This document shows positions 31,547-42,763 of a stretch of 64,000 nt of DNA, in pieces; within the stretch, counting starts at the first letter, position 1; each line of letters starts with the position of its first letter. A program made the translations under genes and the position numbers. Below the pieces are notes generated by a model that saw only the letters and a list, made by a program, of their open reading frames with translations, searched no databases and was not told where the DNA came from. This DNA comes from Rhizobium subbaraonis (GTDB taxonomy: Bacteria > Pseudomonadota > Alphaproteobacteria > Rhizobiales > Rhizobiaceae): assembly GCF_900220975.1 (NCBI RefSeq), contig NZ_OBQD01000004.1:57135-121134 (forward strand). The letters are read 5' to 3'.

Positions 31547-31730
31547 GTCGTCGAATTTCCGGAAATTGGGGGGCGAAGCCCTTACGAGTATGTGGCGTGA
31601 CCTTCACCATGAAACCGCAGTAGCGTCAAGTTTTGACGGCGGTGTGAGGACCGGGGCGGACCGTGCGATCTTGGCAAGCAGGTCTGATTTCGGTACGTGC
31701 GGTCGGAAGATCAAGGAGTGGAGGCAAGGA

Positions 31731-32390
31731 ATGGAACTGGAACAACGCCTGAACGAGGTTCGCGCCCGAATCCGCAAGGCCTCCGTGAATGCGGGTCGGG
31801 ACGCTGACGCCGTGACGCTGGTCGCAGTCTCCAAGACCTTCGATGCCGATGCTATCCGGCCGGCCATAGCGGCGGGCCAGCGGGTCTTCGGCGAAAACCG
31901 TGTTCAGGAAGCGCAGGGCAAGTGGCCGGCCTTGCGTGAGGAAACGCCGGGGCTGGCGTTGCATCTGATCGGACCGCTGCAGTCGAACAAGACGGCAGAG
32001 GCCGTGGCGCTTTTCGACGTGATCGAAACGATCGATCGCGAGAAGATCGCACGGGCGGTCGCCGCTGAAATGCAACGGCAATCCCGCCAGCCGCGCCTCT
32101 ACGTTCAGGTCAACACCGGCCTGGAGCCGCAAAAGGCCGGCATCGCGCCGGATGATGTCACCGCTTTTGTCGCCTTTTGCCGCGAGGAACTCGGGCTTTC
32201 GATTGAAGGGCTGATGTGCATTCCGCCCGTGGACGAGAATCCCGGTCCCCATTTTGCGCTGCTGGCCAAGCTTACCAAGGAGGCGGGCGTTGAACGCCTG
32301 TCGATGGGCATGTCCGGCGACTACGAGACTGCCGTTGCCTTTGGCGCTTCCAGCGTGCGTGTCGGCTCTGCGATTTTCGGTACCCGCTGA
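31731..32390 (+). CDS. yggS: YggS-family PLP homeostasis protein
   Basis: Pyridoxal-phosphate-binding protein (PLPBP/PROSC family), no enzyme activity known, balancing vitamin B6 and amino acid pools. 219 aa from the ATG at 31731, with GGAGGCAAGGA just upstream; the open frame begins at 31539 but the first 64 codons are not family-like. PLP lysine Lys35 in VAVSKTF; IGPLQSNK, and the C-terminal LSMGMSGDYETAVAFGASSVR-like phosphate loop. Divergent from leuS with a 184-nt gap. Confidence 0.93.
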   Translation: MELEQRLNEVRARIRKASVNAGRDADAVTLVAVSKTFDADAIRPAIAAGQRVFGENRVQEAQGKWPALREETPGLALHLIGPLQSNKTAEAVALFDVIETIDREKIARAVAAEMQRQSRQPRLYVQVNTGLEPQKAGIAPDDVTAFVAFCREELGLSIEGLMCIPPVDENPGPHFALLAKLTKEAGVERLSMGMSGDYETAVAFGASSVRVGSAIFGTR

Positions 32391-32574
32391 GTGCGGGTCT
32401 GGTCGCACCACCGTCCCGCATTCCTCGAGCCCAATTCTGCGCTGCTTTTTGCAAGTTTGAGCGGCGGGGCCGATTTCTAGCCCAATGGTCTTACTTCCCT
32501 GCCCGCAGGGAGTTTTCTATCCTTTCGTCCGGAGGGGCCGTCACGGCGGCCGTGCAAGTTCGGGAGGAGATGTC

Positions 32575-34482
32575 ATGGCGAGCAGCTATGCAAAGACCTA
32601 TGCCGGCTGGAAAGCCGATCCGGAAGGCTTCTGGAGCGATGCTGCCGGCGCGATCGACTGGTTCAAGACACCGACCAGGACGTTCGACGGCGAGGACGGG
32701 GTCTATGGCAGGTGGTTTCCGGACGGAGAGACGAACACCTGTTTCAACTGCATCGACCGGCATGTCGCGGCAGGCCGCGGCGAACAGGCCGCCTTGATCT
32801 ATGACAGCCCGGTGACCGGGCAGAAGCGGTCCTACACCTATCGCGAGGTGTTGACGCAGGTGGAGGCGGTCGCAGCCGTTCTTCTTGGGCTCGGCGTGGA
32901 TCGAGGCGACCGGGTCATCATCTACATGCCGATGGTGCCCGAGGCGGTGTTCGCCATGCTCTCCTGCGCGCGCATTGGTGCTGTCCATTCCGTCGTCTTC
33001 GGCGGCTTTGCGGCAAACGAGCTGGCGACGCGCATTGATGACTGCCGGGCGAAGGTCATAATCTCAGCGAGTTGCGGTATCGAACCCGGTCGTATCGTCG
33101 CCTACAAACCGCTGCTCGACGCAGCCATCGAGCTGGCGGGACACAAGCCGGCGCATTGCCTCGTCCTGCAGCGGCCGGAACTGTCCGCGGCCATGAATGA
33201 TGGGCGGGACATCGATTTTGCCGATGCAGTGGCGGGGGCGCTCTCTGAAGGTGTGCCTGTGCCGTGCGTGTCCGTGGGTGCGACGGACCCGCTCTACATC
33301 CTCTACACGTCCGGAACGACCGGGCAACCGAAGGGCGTATTGCGCGACAATGGCGGCCATATGGTCGCCCTGGCGTGGAGCATGCAGCATTTTTACGGGG
33401 TCCGGCCGGGCGAAGTCTTCTGGGCGGCGTCCGACATCGGCTGGGTGGTCGGGCATTCCTATATCGTCTACGGGCCTCTCCTGAATGGCAGCACCAGCGT
33501 TCTCTACGAAGGCAAGCCCGTCGGTACGCCTGACGCCGGTGCCTACTGGCGGGTGATTCAGGAACATCGGGTCCGGGTGCTCTTTACCGCGCCGACGGCT
33601 TTCAGGGCCATCCGCAAGGAGGATTCGTCGGGAAGCCTGATCGCGGGATACGATCTTTCCTCCCTGCGCGCGCTGTTTCTCGCAGGCGAGCGCGCCGATC
33701 CCGATACCCTGCAATGGGCCGAGAAGGTGCTGCATGTGCCTGTGATCGATCACTGGTGGCAGACGGAAACGGGCTGGCCGATGGCCGGCAATCCGCTGGG
33801 ACTGGGTTTGCTTCCGGTGAAGCATGGTTCTCCGACCGTTCCCCTCCCCGGCTACGAGATCCATGTACTGGACGATGCGGGGCATGCCGTCGAGGCGGGC
33901 GCGCTCGGCAATATCGCGGTGAAACTGCCCCTGCCCCCCGGTTGCCTGCCTTCGTTCTGGAACGCCGACGAACGTTTTCGCTCGGCCTGCCTTGCGGAGT
34001 TCCCCGGCTACTACAAGACGGCCGATGCCGGTTTCCTTGACGAGGACGGCTATCTCTTCATCATGTCGCGCACAGACGACATCATCAATGTTGCCGGGCA
34101 TCGCCTGTCGACCGGAGCAATGGAGGAGGTCTGTGCAAGCCATCCCGACGTTGCCGAATGCGCCGTCATCGGGATCGCCGACGCCGTCAAGGGCCAGGTG
34201 CCTGCGGGCTTCCTGGTGCTCAACAGCGGTGTTTCACGTGAATCATCGATGATTGAAAAGGAAGTGGTGGCGCTCGTGCGCGACAGGATCGGCCCTGTCG
34301 CCGCCTTCAAGCTGGCGATCTGCGTGAAGCGTCTTCCGAAGACGCGCTCGGGAAAGATACTGCGTGGCACGATGCAGAAGATCGCCGACGGACAGGAATG
34401 GAAAATGCCCGCGACCATCGACGACCCTGCGATCCTGGACGAGATCACAAGCGTGCTGACCGAACGGCATCTGCCCGTCTGA
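32575..34482 (+). CDS. prpE: Propionyl-CoA synthetase-like acyl-CoA ligase
   Basis: AMP-forming acyl-CoA synthetase of the PrpE branch, activating propionate (or another short acid) with ATP and CoA. 635 aa from 32575, which follows GGGAGGAGA. Motifs: ATP loop YILYTSGTTGQPKGV, WWQTETGWPM, hinge/core ADAGFLDEDGYLFIMSRTDD, and the C-terminal TRSGKILRGTMQ whose Lys is the usual acetylation-regulated residue. A parS-like site falls in the coding sequence (VSRES). It ends before a terminator. Substrate preference is inferred from resemblance to PrpE rather than Acs. Confidence 0.85.
   Translation: MASSYAKTYAGWKADPEGFWSDAAGAIDWFKTPTRTFDGEDGVYGRWFPDGETNTCFNCIDRHVAAGRGEQAALIYDSPVTGQKRSYTYREVLTQVEAVAAVLLGLGVDRGDRVIIYMPMVPEAVFAMLSCARIGAVHSVVFGGFAANELATRIDDCRAKVIISASCGIEPGRIVAYKPLLDAAIELAGHKPAHCLVLQRPELSAAMNDGRDIDFADAVAGALSEGVPVPCVSVGATDPLYILYTSGTTGQPKGVLRDNGGHMVALAWSMQHFYGVRPGEVFWAASDIGWVVGHSYIVYGPLLNGSTSVLYEGKPVGTPDAGAYWRVIQEHRVRVLFTAPTAFRAIRKEDSSGSLIAGYDLSSLRALFLAGERADPDTLQWAEKVLHVPVIDHWWQTETGWPMAGNPLGLGLLPVKHGSPTVPLPGYEIHVLDDAGHAVEAGALGNIAVKLPLPPGCLPSFWNADERFRSACLAEFPGYYKTADAGFLDEDGYLFIMSRTDDIINVAGHRLSTGAMEEVCASHPDVAECAVIGIADAVKGQVPAGFLVLNSGVSRESSMIEKEVVALVRDRIGPVAAFKLAICVKRLPKTRSGKILRGTMQKIADGQEWKMPATIDDPAILDEITSVLTERHLPV
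34230..34245. other. parS: parS-like ParB site 5 (inside prpE)
   Basis: TGTTTCACGTGAATCA, one mismatch; the same sequence as site 1. Within prpE coding sequence, about 7 kb past parB. Confidence 0.85.
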
Positions 34483-34513
34483 GCTTGCGGCCGCATCCAA
34501 GCGGGCACTAAAA

Positions 34514-34540
34514 AACCCGGCCAAACTGATCGGCCGGGTT
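34514..34540 (+). terminator. Terminator after prpE
   Basis: AACCCGGCC (34514-34522) pairs with GGCCGGGTT (34532-34540) around a 9-nt loop, preceded by an A run and followed by ctgttt. Between the converging prpE and trcR genes, so it may serve both. Confidence 0.75.
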
Positions 34541-34567
34541 CTGTTTCATGCTCGATACAGTGTCGTA

Positions 34568-35275
34568 TCAAAAGTGCTGATTGTCGTCCTCGTCTTCGTC
34601 GCGATTGGACTTCAGCGATTTCAGTTTTGCGAAGACGGCGTCCGCATCGATTTCCTTTTCCTCTTCGCGCTCGTTATCGCCGAAGGGAAGCTTCTCGGTT
34701 TCGCGGGCCGATTCAAGGGTAGCGCCGAGCTCGGCGGCTGTCGGCAGCGGACGTCCCTTCGAGGCGCGTTCGACTTCAAGGTCGAGATCGATCTGCGAGC
34801 ACAGGCCGAGCGTGACCGGATCCATCGGCGCGAGGTTGGCCGAGTTCCAGTGGGTCCGCTCACGGATCTGTTCGATGGTCGATTTGGTCGTGCCGACGAG
34901 CCGTGAGATCTGCGCGTCCTTCAGCTCGGGATGATTGCGCACGAGCCAGAGAATGGCGTTCGGCCGATCCTGCCGCTTGGACACGGGGGTATAGCGGGGG
35001 CCTTTGCGCTTGGATTCCGGCACGCGAACCTTCGGCTCGGAAAGCTTCAGCTTATGGTTCGGATTGGCCTCGGCGCGGGCGATCTCATCACGGGACAGCT
35101 GACCCGTTGCGATCGGATCGAGACCCTTGATGCCCTGCGCGGACTCCCCGTCGGCAATCGCCTTGACTTCGAGGGGGTGCAGCTTGCAGAACTGGGCGAT
35201 CTGGTCGAACGACAGCGCCGTGTTGTCGACAAGCCAGACGGCCGTCGCCTTTGGCATAAGCAGTTGTTGGGCCAT
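34568..35275 (-). CDS. trcR: Cell-cycle transcriptional regulator TrcR (DUF1013)
   Basis: Alphaproteobacteria-specific DUF1013 protein, named TrcR after its cell-cycle role in Caulobacter. 235 aa from 35275 (MAQQLLMPKATAVWLVDNT). The N-terminal half has a HTH-like region (LSFDQIAQFCKLHPLEVKAI), a second one follows in the middle (LKDAQISRLVGTTKSTIEQIRERTHWN), and the C-terminus is very acidic (EEEKEIDADAV ... NRDEDEDDNQ). It lies between the two acyl-CoA synthetase genes. Supports the alphaproteobacterial assignment. Confidence 0.9.
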   Translation of the reverse strand: MAQQLLMPKATAVWLVDNTALSFDQIAQFCKLHPLEVKAIADGESAQGIKGLDPIATGQLSRDEIARAEANPNHKLKLSEPKVRVPESKRKGPRYTPVSKRQDRPNAILWLVRNHPELKDAQISRLVGTTKSTIEQIRERTHWNSANLAPMDPVTLGLCSQIDLDLEVERASKGRPLPTAAELGATLESARETEKLPFGDNEREEEKEIDADAVFAKLKSLKSNRDEDEDDNQHF

Positions 35276-35496
35276 GGATGCAATCCTTCTGTCCGTCCGC
35301 GCCGGTCGCGGGCCGTGGGGATAAACCACTGATTTCCGGGAATGGCGCACTCTATAACGCCACTGTAGCAGAAATGCAATTCTTCAAGCGACAAATGACC
35401 TTTGTCTAATTGCTCGAAGGCTTTGACCTGTTATGAATGGCGATGACGTCGAGACCGGAGGAGCTCGGTCCGAGTATTTGCATGAGGAGGAATTGT

Positions 35497-37452
<1,956 letters not shown>

Positions 37453-37505
37453 ATAATTAGCCTCACGGTCTGTCCGGGGCGTGGTCCCGGGCAGGTCGTT
37501 TGCTT

Positions 37506-38003
37506 TCACATTGATGATGCGGCCGGTCTCAAATGAGTGCGACTGTCGCAGCGTCGACGCTCCGAACCGTCATATGGCGCCGCAAGTCCGGCGGCGACGA
37601 GTTCTTGAGCCGGATTCACGCCATCGGAAAGCCGCACATCGGCGACGACGCGGCCGAAATACTTGTCACCCGCGATGTTTGTGAGGATGACGGGCGCGCC
37701 GTCGCCTATCAGTTGGCCGAGCCGCAGCCTCGCGGCACGCGCAGCTTCGCGTACAGCCGGACACCTGGCGCGCAGTTCCGGTGCGTCGACGCCGCGGAGG
37801 CGGACCAGGACTTCGATCGAGTGCTGCGGCCATGGGTGTGCGGCGACCAGAAGCGTATCTCCGTCCACCACCTGCAGAAGATCTGCCCTCACCGGTCCTT
37901 CGATGAAATGCTTGTCGCGCGCTTGGCAGGGGCTCGCGATTGCAATGATGATGCACGCGATGATGGATTCTTTGCGGTGGATGCGCGTGCGGAATAGTGC
38001 CAT
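37506..38003 (-). CDS. Secreted thermonuclease-like (SNase-fold) protein
   Basis: 165 aa. An N-terminal signal-like hydrophobic segment (about 13-28, SIIACIIIAIASPCQA) precedes an SNase-type OB fold. Catalytic-type positions are recognisable: VVDGDTLLV (Asp), RLRGVDAPELRA (Arg and Asp) and NIAGDKYFGRVVADV (the second Arg; the usual Glu is not obvious). The C-terminus is short and Arg-rich. Predicted calcium-dependent nuclease of the periplasm or outside; activity is inferred. Confidence 0.8.
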   Translation of the reverse strand: MALFRTRIHRKESIIACIIIAIASPCQARDKHFIEGPVRADLLQVVDGDTLLVAAHPWPQHSIEVLVRLRGVDAPELRARCPAVREAARAARLRLGQLIGDGAPVILTNIAGDKYFGRVVADVRLSDGVNPAQELVAAGLAAPYDGSERRRCDSRTHLRPAASSM

Positions 38004-38051
38004 ACAAGGAATATATTCCGCATAATGTGCGACCGCAATAGGAATTTAAGC

Positions 38052-38252
38052 TTAAAAATCGATTGCACGACCGTTTATTTCCCAGTCGCCGAAGCGTGCC
38101 GGATCAAGGCCGCCGCGTCCGCCGATCTCGGGCGGGAGATCGGGCGACCGGGCGGTGGCAGCGCGGCGTTCCTCCGCTTCCTTCAGGGCGCGAATTGCGG
38201 CCGGGGAAAGGACGCGGCCAGCACCGCTGACATTATCGTTATCGCCTTGCAT
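38052..38252 (-). CDS. DUF1674 / SdhAF4-like succinate dehydrogenase assembly factor
   Basis: 66 aa from 38252. The C-terminal signature PPEIGGRGGLDPARFGDWEI followed by NGRAIDF is diagnostic for DUF1674, the family of mitochondrial SdhAF4, which helps mature flavinylated SdhA. The N-terminus (SPAAIRALKEAEERRA) is helical. Other in-frame ATGs exist upstream (38291, 38351); the shorter start keeps the promoter region and the parS-like site at 38335 free. Between the thermonuclease and the divergent htpX. Confidence 0.8.
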   Translation of the reverse strand: MQGDNDNVSGAGRVLSPAAIRALKEAEERRAATARSPDLPPEIGGRGGLDPARFGDWEINGRAIDF

Positions 38253-38334
38253 CGCATCGTCCTCAGAGAGCCGTATTGAAGAAAGGGGCATTGTTCCCCA
38301 TGATATAGGTGCAATTCGAACAGGGGCAAAGCTT

Positions 38335-38350
38335 TGATTCACGTGAAACA
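38335..38350. other. parS: parS-like ParB site 6 (upstream of htpX)
   Basis: TGATTCACGTGAAACA, identical to site 2; in the htpX/SdhAF4 divergent gap, about 11 kb past parB, the most distal site seen. Confidence 0.87.
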
Positions 38351-38383
38351 TTGCTGGACCCCAGCTGATCTCGGAGACGTATC

Positions 38384-39406
38384 ATGAATCTCGTCCGCAC
38401 AGCGATGCTACTGGCTTTTCTGACGGCTCTTTTCATGGCTGTCGGCTTCCTGATCGGCGGCAAGAGCGGCATGATGATCGCGCTTGTCATTGCCGCGGCG
38501 ACGAACCTGTTCTCCTATTGGAACGCGGACAAGATGGTCCTGTCGATGTACGGGGCCAAGGAGGTAGACGAGCGCAGCGCGCCGGAATATTACGGCATGG
38601 TGCGCGATCTGGCCGCGCGCGCCGGTCTGCCGATGCCGCGCGTCTACGTGATCAACAGCGACCAGCCCAACGCCTTCGCCACCGGCCGCAATCCGCAGAA
38701 CGCCGCGGTAGCCGCTTCGACCGGCCTTTTGCATAGTCTGAACTACGAGGAAGTGGCCGGCGTCATGGCGCATGAGCTCGCCCATGTGCAAAATCGCGAT
38801 ACGCTGACCATGACGATCACGGCTACCATTGCCGGTGCGATTTCGATGCTGGCAAATTTTGCGATTTTCTTCGGCGGGAATCGCGAGAACAACAACAATC
38901 CGCTCGGCTTCGTCGGTATGCTGATTGCCATGATCGTGGCGCCCTTCGCCGCGATGCTGGTGCAGATGGCGATCAGCCGCACCCGTGAATATTCGGCCGA
39001 CAGACGCGGCGCCGAGATCTGCGGCAACCCGCTCTGGCTCTCGTCTGCCCTGCGCAAGATCGCCGTTGCGGCCGGCCGAATTCCCAACGACGAGGCGGAG
39101 CACAACCCTGCCACGGCACACATGTTCATCATCAATCCGCTGTCGGGCGCTCGGATGGATAACCTTTTTTCCACCCATCCGGATACTGGCAACCGGATTG
39201 CCGCTCTCGAGGCGATGGCAATGGAAATGCGCCAGACAGACATGGCGCGCTCCGGCGGCGGTCCGACCGGTGCGTGGGGTACCGACGGAAGTGAGGCCTC
39301 GACGCGACAGCCCGGGGCTGCTAAGCCCGAACGCAAATCGCGTTCCGTCCCGACGACCGGCTGGGGACGCGGTGGTTCGGAGCCACCCAAAGGTCCCTGG
39401 TCTTGA
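38384..39406 (+). CDS. htpX: Membrane zinc protease HtpX
   Basis: Inner-membrane M48 metalloprotease that degrades misfolded membrane proteins. 340 aa. Two N-terminal membrane helices (about 5-50), the zinc motif [10 protein letters not shown] at about 130, two more helices, and the third ligand region [12 protein letters not shown]. The C-terminal tail after about residue 285 is longer than in E. coli HtpX (about 50 extra residues, rich in Gly, Pro and Arg). Its stop overlaps the TTG start of rsmB. Confidence 0.94.
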   Translation: MNLVRTAMLLAFLTALFMAVGFLIGGKSGMMIALVIAAATNLFSYWNADKMVLSMYGAKEVDERSAPEYYGMVRDLAARAGLPMPRVYVINSDQPNAFATGRNPQNAAVAASTGLLHSLNYEEVAGVMAHELAHVQNRDTLTMTITATIAGAISMLANFAIFFGGNRENNNNPLGFVGMLIAMIVAPFAAMLVQMAISRTREYSADRRGAEICGNPLWLSSALRKIAVAAGRIPNDEAEHNPATAHMFIINPLSGARMDNLFSTHPDTGNRIAALEAMAMEMRQTDMARSGGGPTGAWGTDGSEASTRQPGAAKPERKSRSVPTTGWGRGGSEPPKGPWS

Positions 39407-40797
39407 CAATCAACAGAACAAAAAAAGAAACGCATCCGAAACGACATTCCGGAGCCAGGTCCGATGGCCGCGAGGACACCGAGAAGCTCGGCATCAAGCC
39501 GCGGCTAGTCGCAAGCAGGCTTTTGGCAGCGGTGGTCGATCGCCAGACCTCGCTCGACGGCATGCTCGATGCGGAAAATGGCAATCCGGGCTATCGGGCG
39601 CTGAACGATGCCGACCGGGCACTGACGCGGGCCATTCTCAACACCTCGCTTCGTCATCTGCCGCGCATTCAGGCGATCATCGATTCCTTGGTCGAAACAC
39701 CGCTTCCCGAGGGTGCGCGATCCCTTTACCATCTACTGACGGTGGCGGCAGCACAGATCCTCTACCTGGACGTGCCGGATCATTCCGCCGTCGATATTGC
39801 CGTGGAGCAGGCGCGCTCCGACCCGCGCAGTCGACGCTTCGCCGGGCTCGTCAACGCCGTGCTGCGTCGGCTGGCGCGCGAGAAGGTTCCGCACCTCACC
39901 GCAACCCATGTGATACCGGTTATCCCGTCCTGGTTCTACGAGCGGCTGGAGCAGGTCTACGGCCGCGACCATGCCTTCCGGATTGCCGAATCCCTGCTTG
40001 CACCGGCCGCAATCGATCTGACCGTCAAATCGGCGCCCGATGCGTGGGCCGAAAAACTCGGTGGCGCGGTCCTGCCGACGGGATCGGTCCGCCTGACAGC
40101 CTTTTCGGGAAAGGTGCCGGATCTCGAAGGCTTTTCCGCCGGGGAATGGTGGGTGCAGGATGCCGCAGCCGCCATTCCGGCCAAACTCTTTCCCTCGCTT
40201 GCCGGCGAGGCGGTGGCAGATCTGTGTGCCGCTCCCGGGGGCAAGACGGCACAACTGGCGCTGGCCGGTGCAAGGGTAACCGCGCTCGACCAGTCGAAGA
40301 GCCGTCTCAAGCGTCTCGAGAGCAATCTCACCCGGTTGGGGCTTTCGGCGAAGACGGCGGAGACGAACCTCTTGGACTTTCGGCCGGACGAACTGTTCGA
40401 TGCCGTGCTGCTGGACGCCCCCTGCTCGTCGACGGGGACCATTCGCCGCCATCCGGACGTTCTGTGGACCAAGGGACCGGCCGATATCGAAAAGCTCGCG
40501 CTTTTGCAGGAGCGTCTGCTCCGTCACGCCACGACGCTGGTCAAACCGGGCGGCCACCTCGTTTTTTCCAATTGCTCGCTCGACCCGCGTGAGGGCGAGG
40601 AAGTAACGGCCCGCGTGCTCGCCGATCATCCCGATTGGTCGAGAGTGCCGATCGATCCGGCCCGGTGGCCCGGTCTGGAGGAAGCCGTTTCGCCGCTTGG
40701 CGAATTCCGCACGACGCCGGCCATGCTGCCGGGCGGAGAGGCGGTGGCCGGGGGGCTCGACGGCTTTTATGCGGTGCTGCTTCAACGGAAGGCGTGA
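39403..40797 (+). CDS. rsmB: RsmB/NOP-family RNA (cytosine-5) methyltransferase
   Basis: 464 aa. N-terminal NusB-like RNA-binding domain (about 35-165, with [17 protein letters not shown] and [13 protein letters not shown]), then the Fmu/RsmB methyltransferase domain with SAM motif [15 protein letters not shown] and the two catalytic Cys motifs DAPCSSTGT and [13 protein letters not shown]. It would methylate 16S rRNA (C967 in E. coli). A TTG start at 39403 overlaps the htpX stop by 4 nt, suggesting translational coupling. Confidence 0.88.
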   Translation: MTINRTKKETHPKRHSGARSDGREDTEKLGIKPRLVASRLLAAVVDRQTSLDGMLDAENGNPGYRALNDADRALTRAILNTSLRHLPRIQAIIDSLVETPLPEGARSLYHLLTVAAAQILYLDVPDHSAVDIAVEQARSDPRSRRFAGLVNAVLRRLAREKVPHLTATHVIPVIPSWFYERLEQVYGRDHAFRIAESLLAPAAIDLTVKSAPDAWAEKLGGAVLPTGSVRLTAFSGKVPDLEGFSAGEWWVQDAAAAIPAKLFPSLAGEAVADLCAAPGGKTAQLALAGARVTALDQSKSRLKRLESNLTRLGLSAKTAETNLLDFRPDELFDAVLLDAPCSSTGTIRRHPDVLWTKGPADIEKLALLQERLLRHATTLVKPGGHLVFSNCSLDPREGEEVTARVLADHPDWSRVPIDPARWPGLEEAVSPLGEFRTTPAMLPGGEAVAGGLDGFYAVLLQRKA

Positions 40798-40960
40798 GAC
40801 CTTTCCGGCGCCGCTGGCCCGAGATCGCCCCAGAAATGCCGGGCAAGGGGAGAAACGTCCCTTCAGCGCGCTGTTTTCATCAACAATCCATCGTTGATCG
40901 GCGAATTGACGCAGCGATAGCCTGCGCCTACCAATGAATCGATGAAAGAGTTTGTTAACG

Positions 40961-42646
40961 ATGCGGTTTTCTGACCGGCAACGGCTGGCCTATCTCTATG
41001 GACACGAGACGTGGAGACGGTTTTCGCGGCGGCTTGCCGTGGGGCGCGTTTCGGCGCTGCGTTTTGCCGGCCGCACGCCGGAGAGACTGGTGGTCGCACC
41101 GACGGATCTGCGACCGGCCGATCCGTTCACGGCAGAGGAAATCATAGCCGGCCGGTTTCCGCTGGCAGGGCGCATGCTCGATTGCGAGGGCGAGTCACCC
41201 TTCGCGCTGGAACTTCCGTCGGAAGAGTTTGCAAGCAGGCTTCATTGTTTCGCCTGGCTGCGTCATATGCGGGTGGCGGAGAAGGATGCAGCGTCCTTCG
41301 TCGTTCGCCGCATCATCGATGACTGGATTCAAACACACGGTCGCGTCATTGCGGGTATCGCCTGGCGACCGGAGGTGATCGCCCAGCGGATCATCGCCTG
41401 GCTGTCCCATTCTCCCGTCGTGCTGCGCGAGGCCGACTACTCCTTCTATCGGCGCTTTCTCAAGAGCCTGGCGTTCCAGGTGCGCTATCTGCGCCACATC
41501 GCCGATACGACGCGGGATGGCGAACCGCGGCTTAAGGTGCGCATTGCGCTTGCAATGGCGTCGATCGCCATGCCCAATGCCGCTTCGGCAATACGCCGGG
41601 CATCGCGGCATCTCGACCGCGAGCTTGATCACCAGATCCTGCCCGATGGCGGGCATGTCTCGCGCAATCCGCGCGTCGGGCTCGATCTGCTTTTCGACCT
41701 GTTGCCGCTGCGCCAGACTTATGTGAATCTCGGCCACGATGTACCCCAGCGGCTTATTCCCTGCATCGACCGGATTTTTCCGGCGCTTCGCTTCTTCCGC
41801 CATCAGGGCGGCGAGCTTGCCCTCTTCAACGGCGCCACCTACACGCTCGCCAACGAACTTCTTTCCGTGCTGCGCTACGACGAGACCTCAGGGGCGCCGT
41901 TTCGCGGGTTGCCGCAGACCGGATACGAGCGGATCGAAGCGGGCGAAACGACGATCATCGTCGACACCGGAAAACCGCACGCTGTCGCACTTTCGACCAC
42001 GGCAACGGCTGGGTGCCTTTCGCTGGAAATGTCATCCGGTCGCAACCGATACTTCGTCAATTCCGGCTGCCCGCGCTTTGCAGGCGAAGCGATGCGGCAG
42101 TTGTCACGCGCAACGGCCGCGCAAACGGTCGCAGTCCTCAACGACACCTCGTCGGCGCGCATCTCTGATTCCGGCTATCTGGGCCCGGTCATCTTCGGCG
42201 GCGTATCGAATGTCGAGGTCGCGCGTTACGAGAAGACCGATGGCGCGGACGGGCTCGTAGCGACGCATGATGGATATCTGGCAAACTTCGGCCTGCTCTA
42301 CGAGCGAGATCTTTACGTCAACGCCGCCGGCACCGATGTCCGGGGACGCGAGCGCTTCATGAAGCCCGGCGGTGGCGCGCCGGATGGTGGCGGCAACGTT
42401 GCGGTCGTGCGCTTTCACATCCATCCCGCTATCCGCATCGTGCCGGTCGATCGAAACGAAGTACGCCTGGTGGGCAATGACGGCGAAAGCTGGCGGTTTT
42501 CTTGCCTCGATGTTGCGGTAGCGGAGGAGGAGGACGTCTTCTTCGCCGATCCCTCCGGTGTACGTGCCGCGAGACAACTCACGCTTGCCATGCCGCTCGG
42601 CACCGTTCCCGAAATTCAGTGGTTCATGCGGCGCGAACGGCGTTGA
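40961..42646 (+). CDS. Heparinase II/III-like protein
   Basis: 561 aa from the ATG at 40961; a TTG 9 nt upstream is less likely. The heparinase II/III C-terminal beta-sandwich is seen from about residue 310 (GYERIEAGETTIIVDTGKPHAVALSTT ... RYFVNSGCPRF) after an alpha-helical half. It has no signal peptide, so it may act in the cytosol or need another route. Relatives sit next to purH in rhizobial genomes, as here (117 nt gap). Polysaccharide lyase activity is not shown; the active-site Tyr/His positions could not be placed with confidence. Confidence 0.82.
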   Translation: MRFSDRQRLAYLYGHETWRRFSRRLAVGRVSALRFAGRTPERLVVAPTDLRPADPFTAEEIIAGRFPLAGRMLDCEGESPFALELPSEEFASRLHCFAWLRHMRVAEKDAASFVVRRIIDDWIQTHGRVIAGIAWRPEVIAQRIIAWLSHSPVVLREADYSFYRRFLKSLAFQVRYLRHIADTTRDGEPRLKVRIALAMASIAMPNAASAIRRASRHLDRELDHQILPDGGHVSRNPRVGLDLLFDLLPLRQTYVNLGHDVPQRLIPCIDRIFPALRFFRHQGGELALFNGATYTLANELLSVLRYDETSGAPFRGLPQTGYERIEAGETTIIVDTGKPHAVALSTTATAGCLSLEMSSGRNRYFVNSGCPRFAGEAMRQLSRATAAQTVAVLNDTSSARISDSGYLGPVIFGGVSNVEVARYEKTDGADGLVATHDGYLANFGLLYERDLYVNAAGTDVRGRERFMKPGGGAPDGGGNVAVVRFHIHPAIRIVPVDRNEVRLVGNDGESWRFSCLDVAVAEEEDVFFADPSGVRAARQLTLAMPLGTVPEIQWFMRRERR

Positions 42647-42763
42647 CGGCGGCGGCCAAGGGGAAATTGCTGGTTTCCTCGCTTAGGCTCGTGTGTTAAC
42701 GGGGCGGCATGTTTTCGCCGGCGGCTCGCTCGGGCGCCGGCCCTATCCTCCCGGAGATACCCC

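Noticed and set aside
29507..31600. 697-codon open frame opposite leuS
   Set aside because: Antisense shadow of leuS in GC-rich DNA, no recognisable domain.
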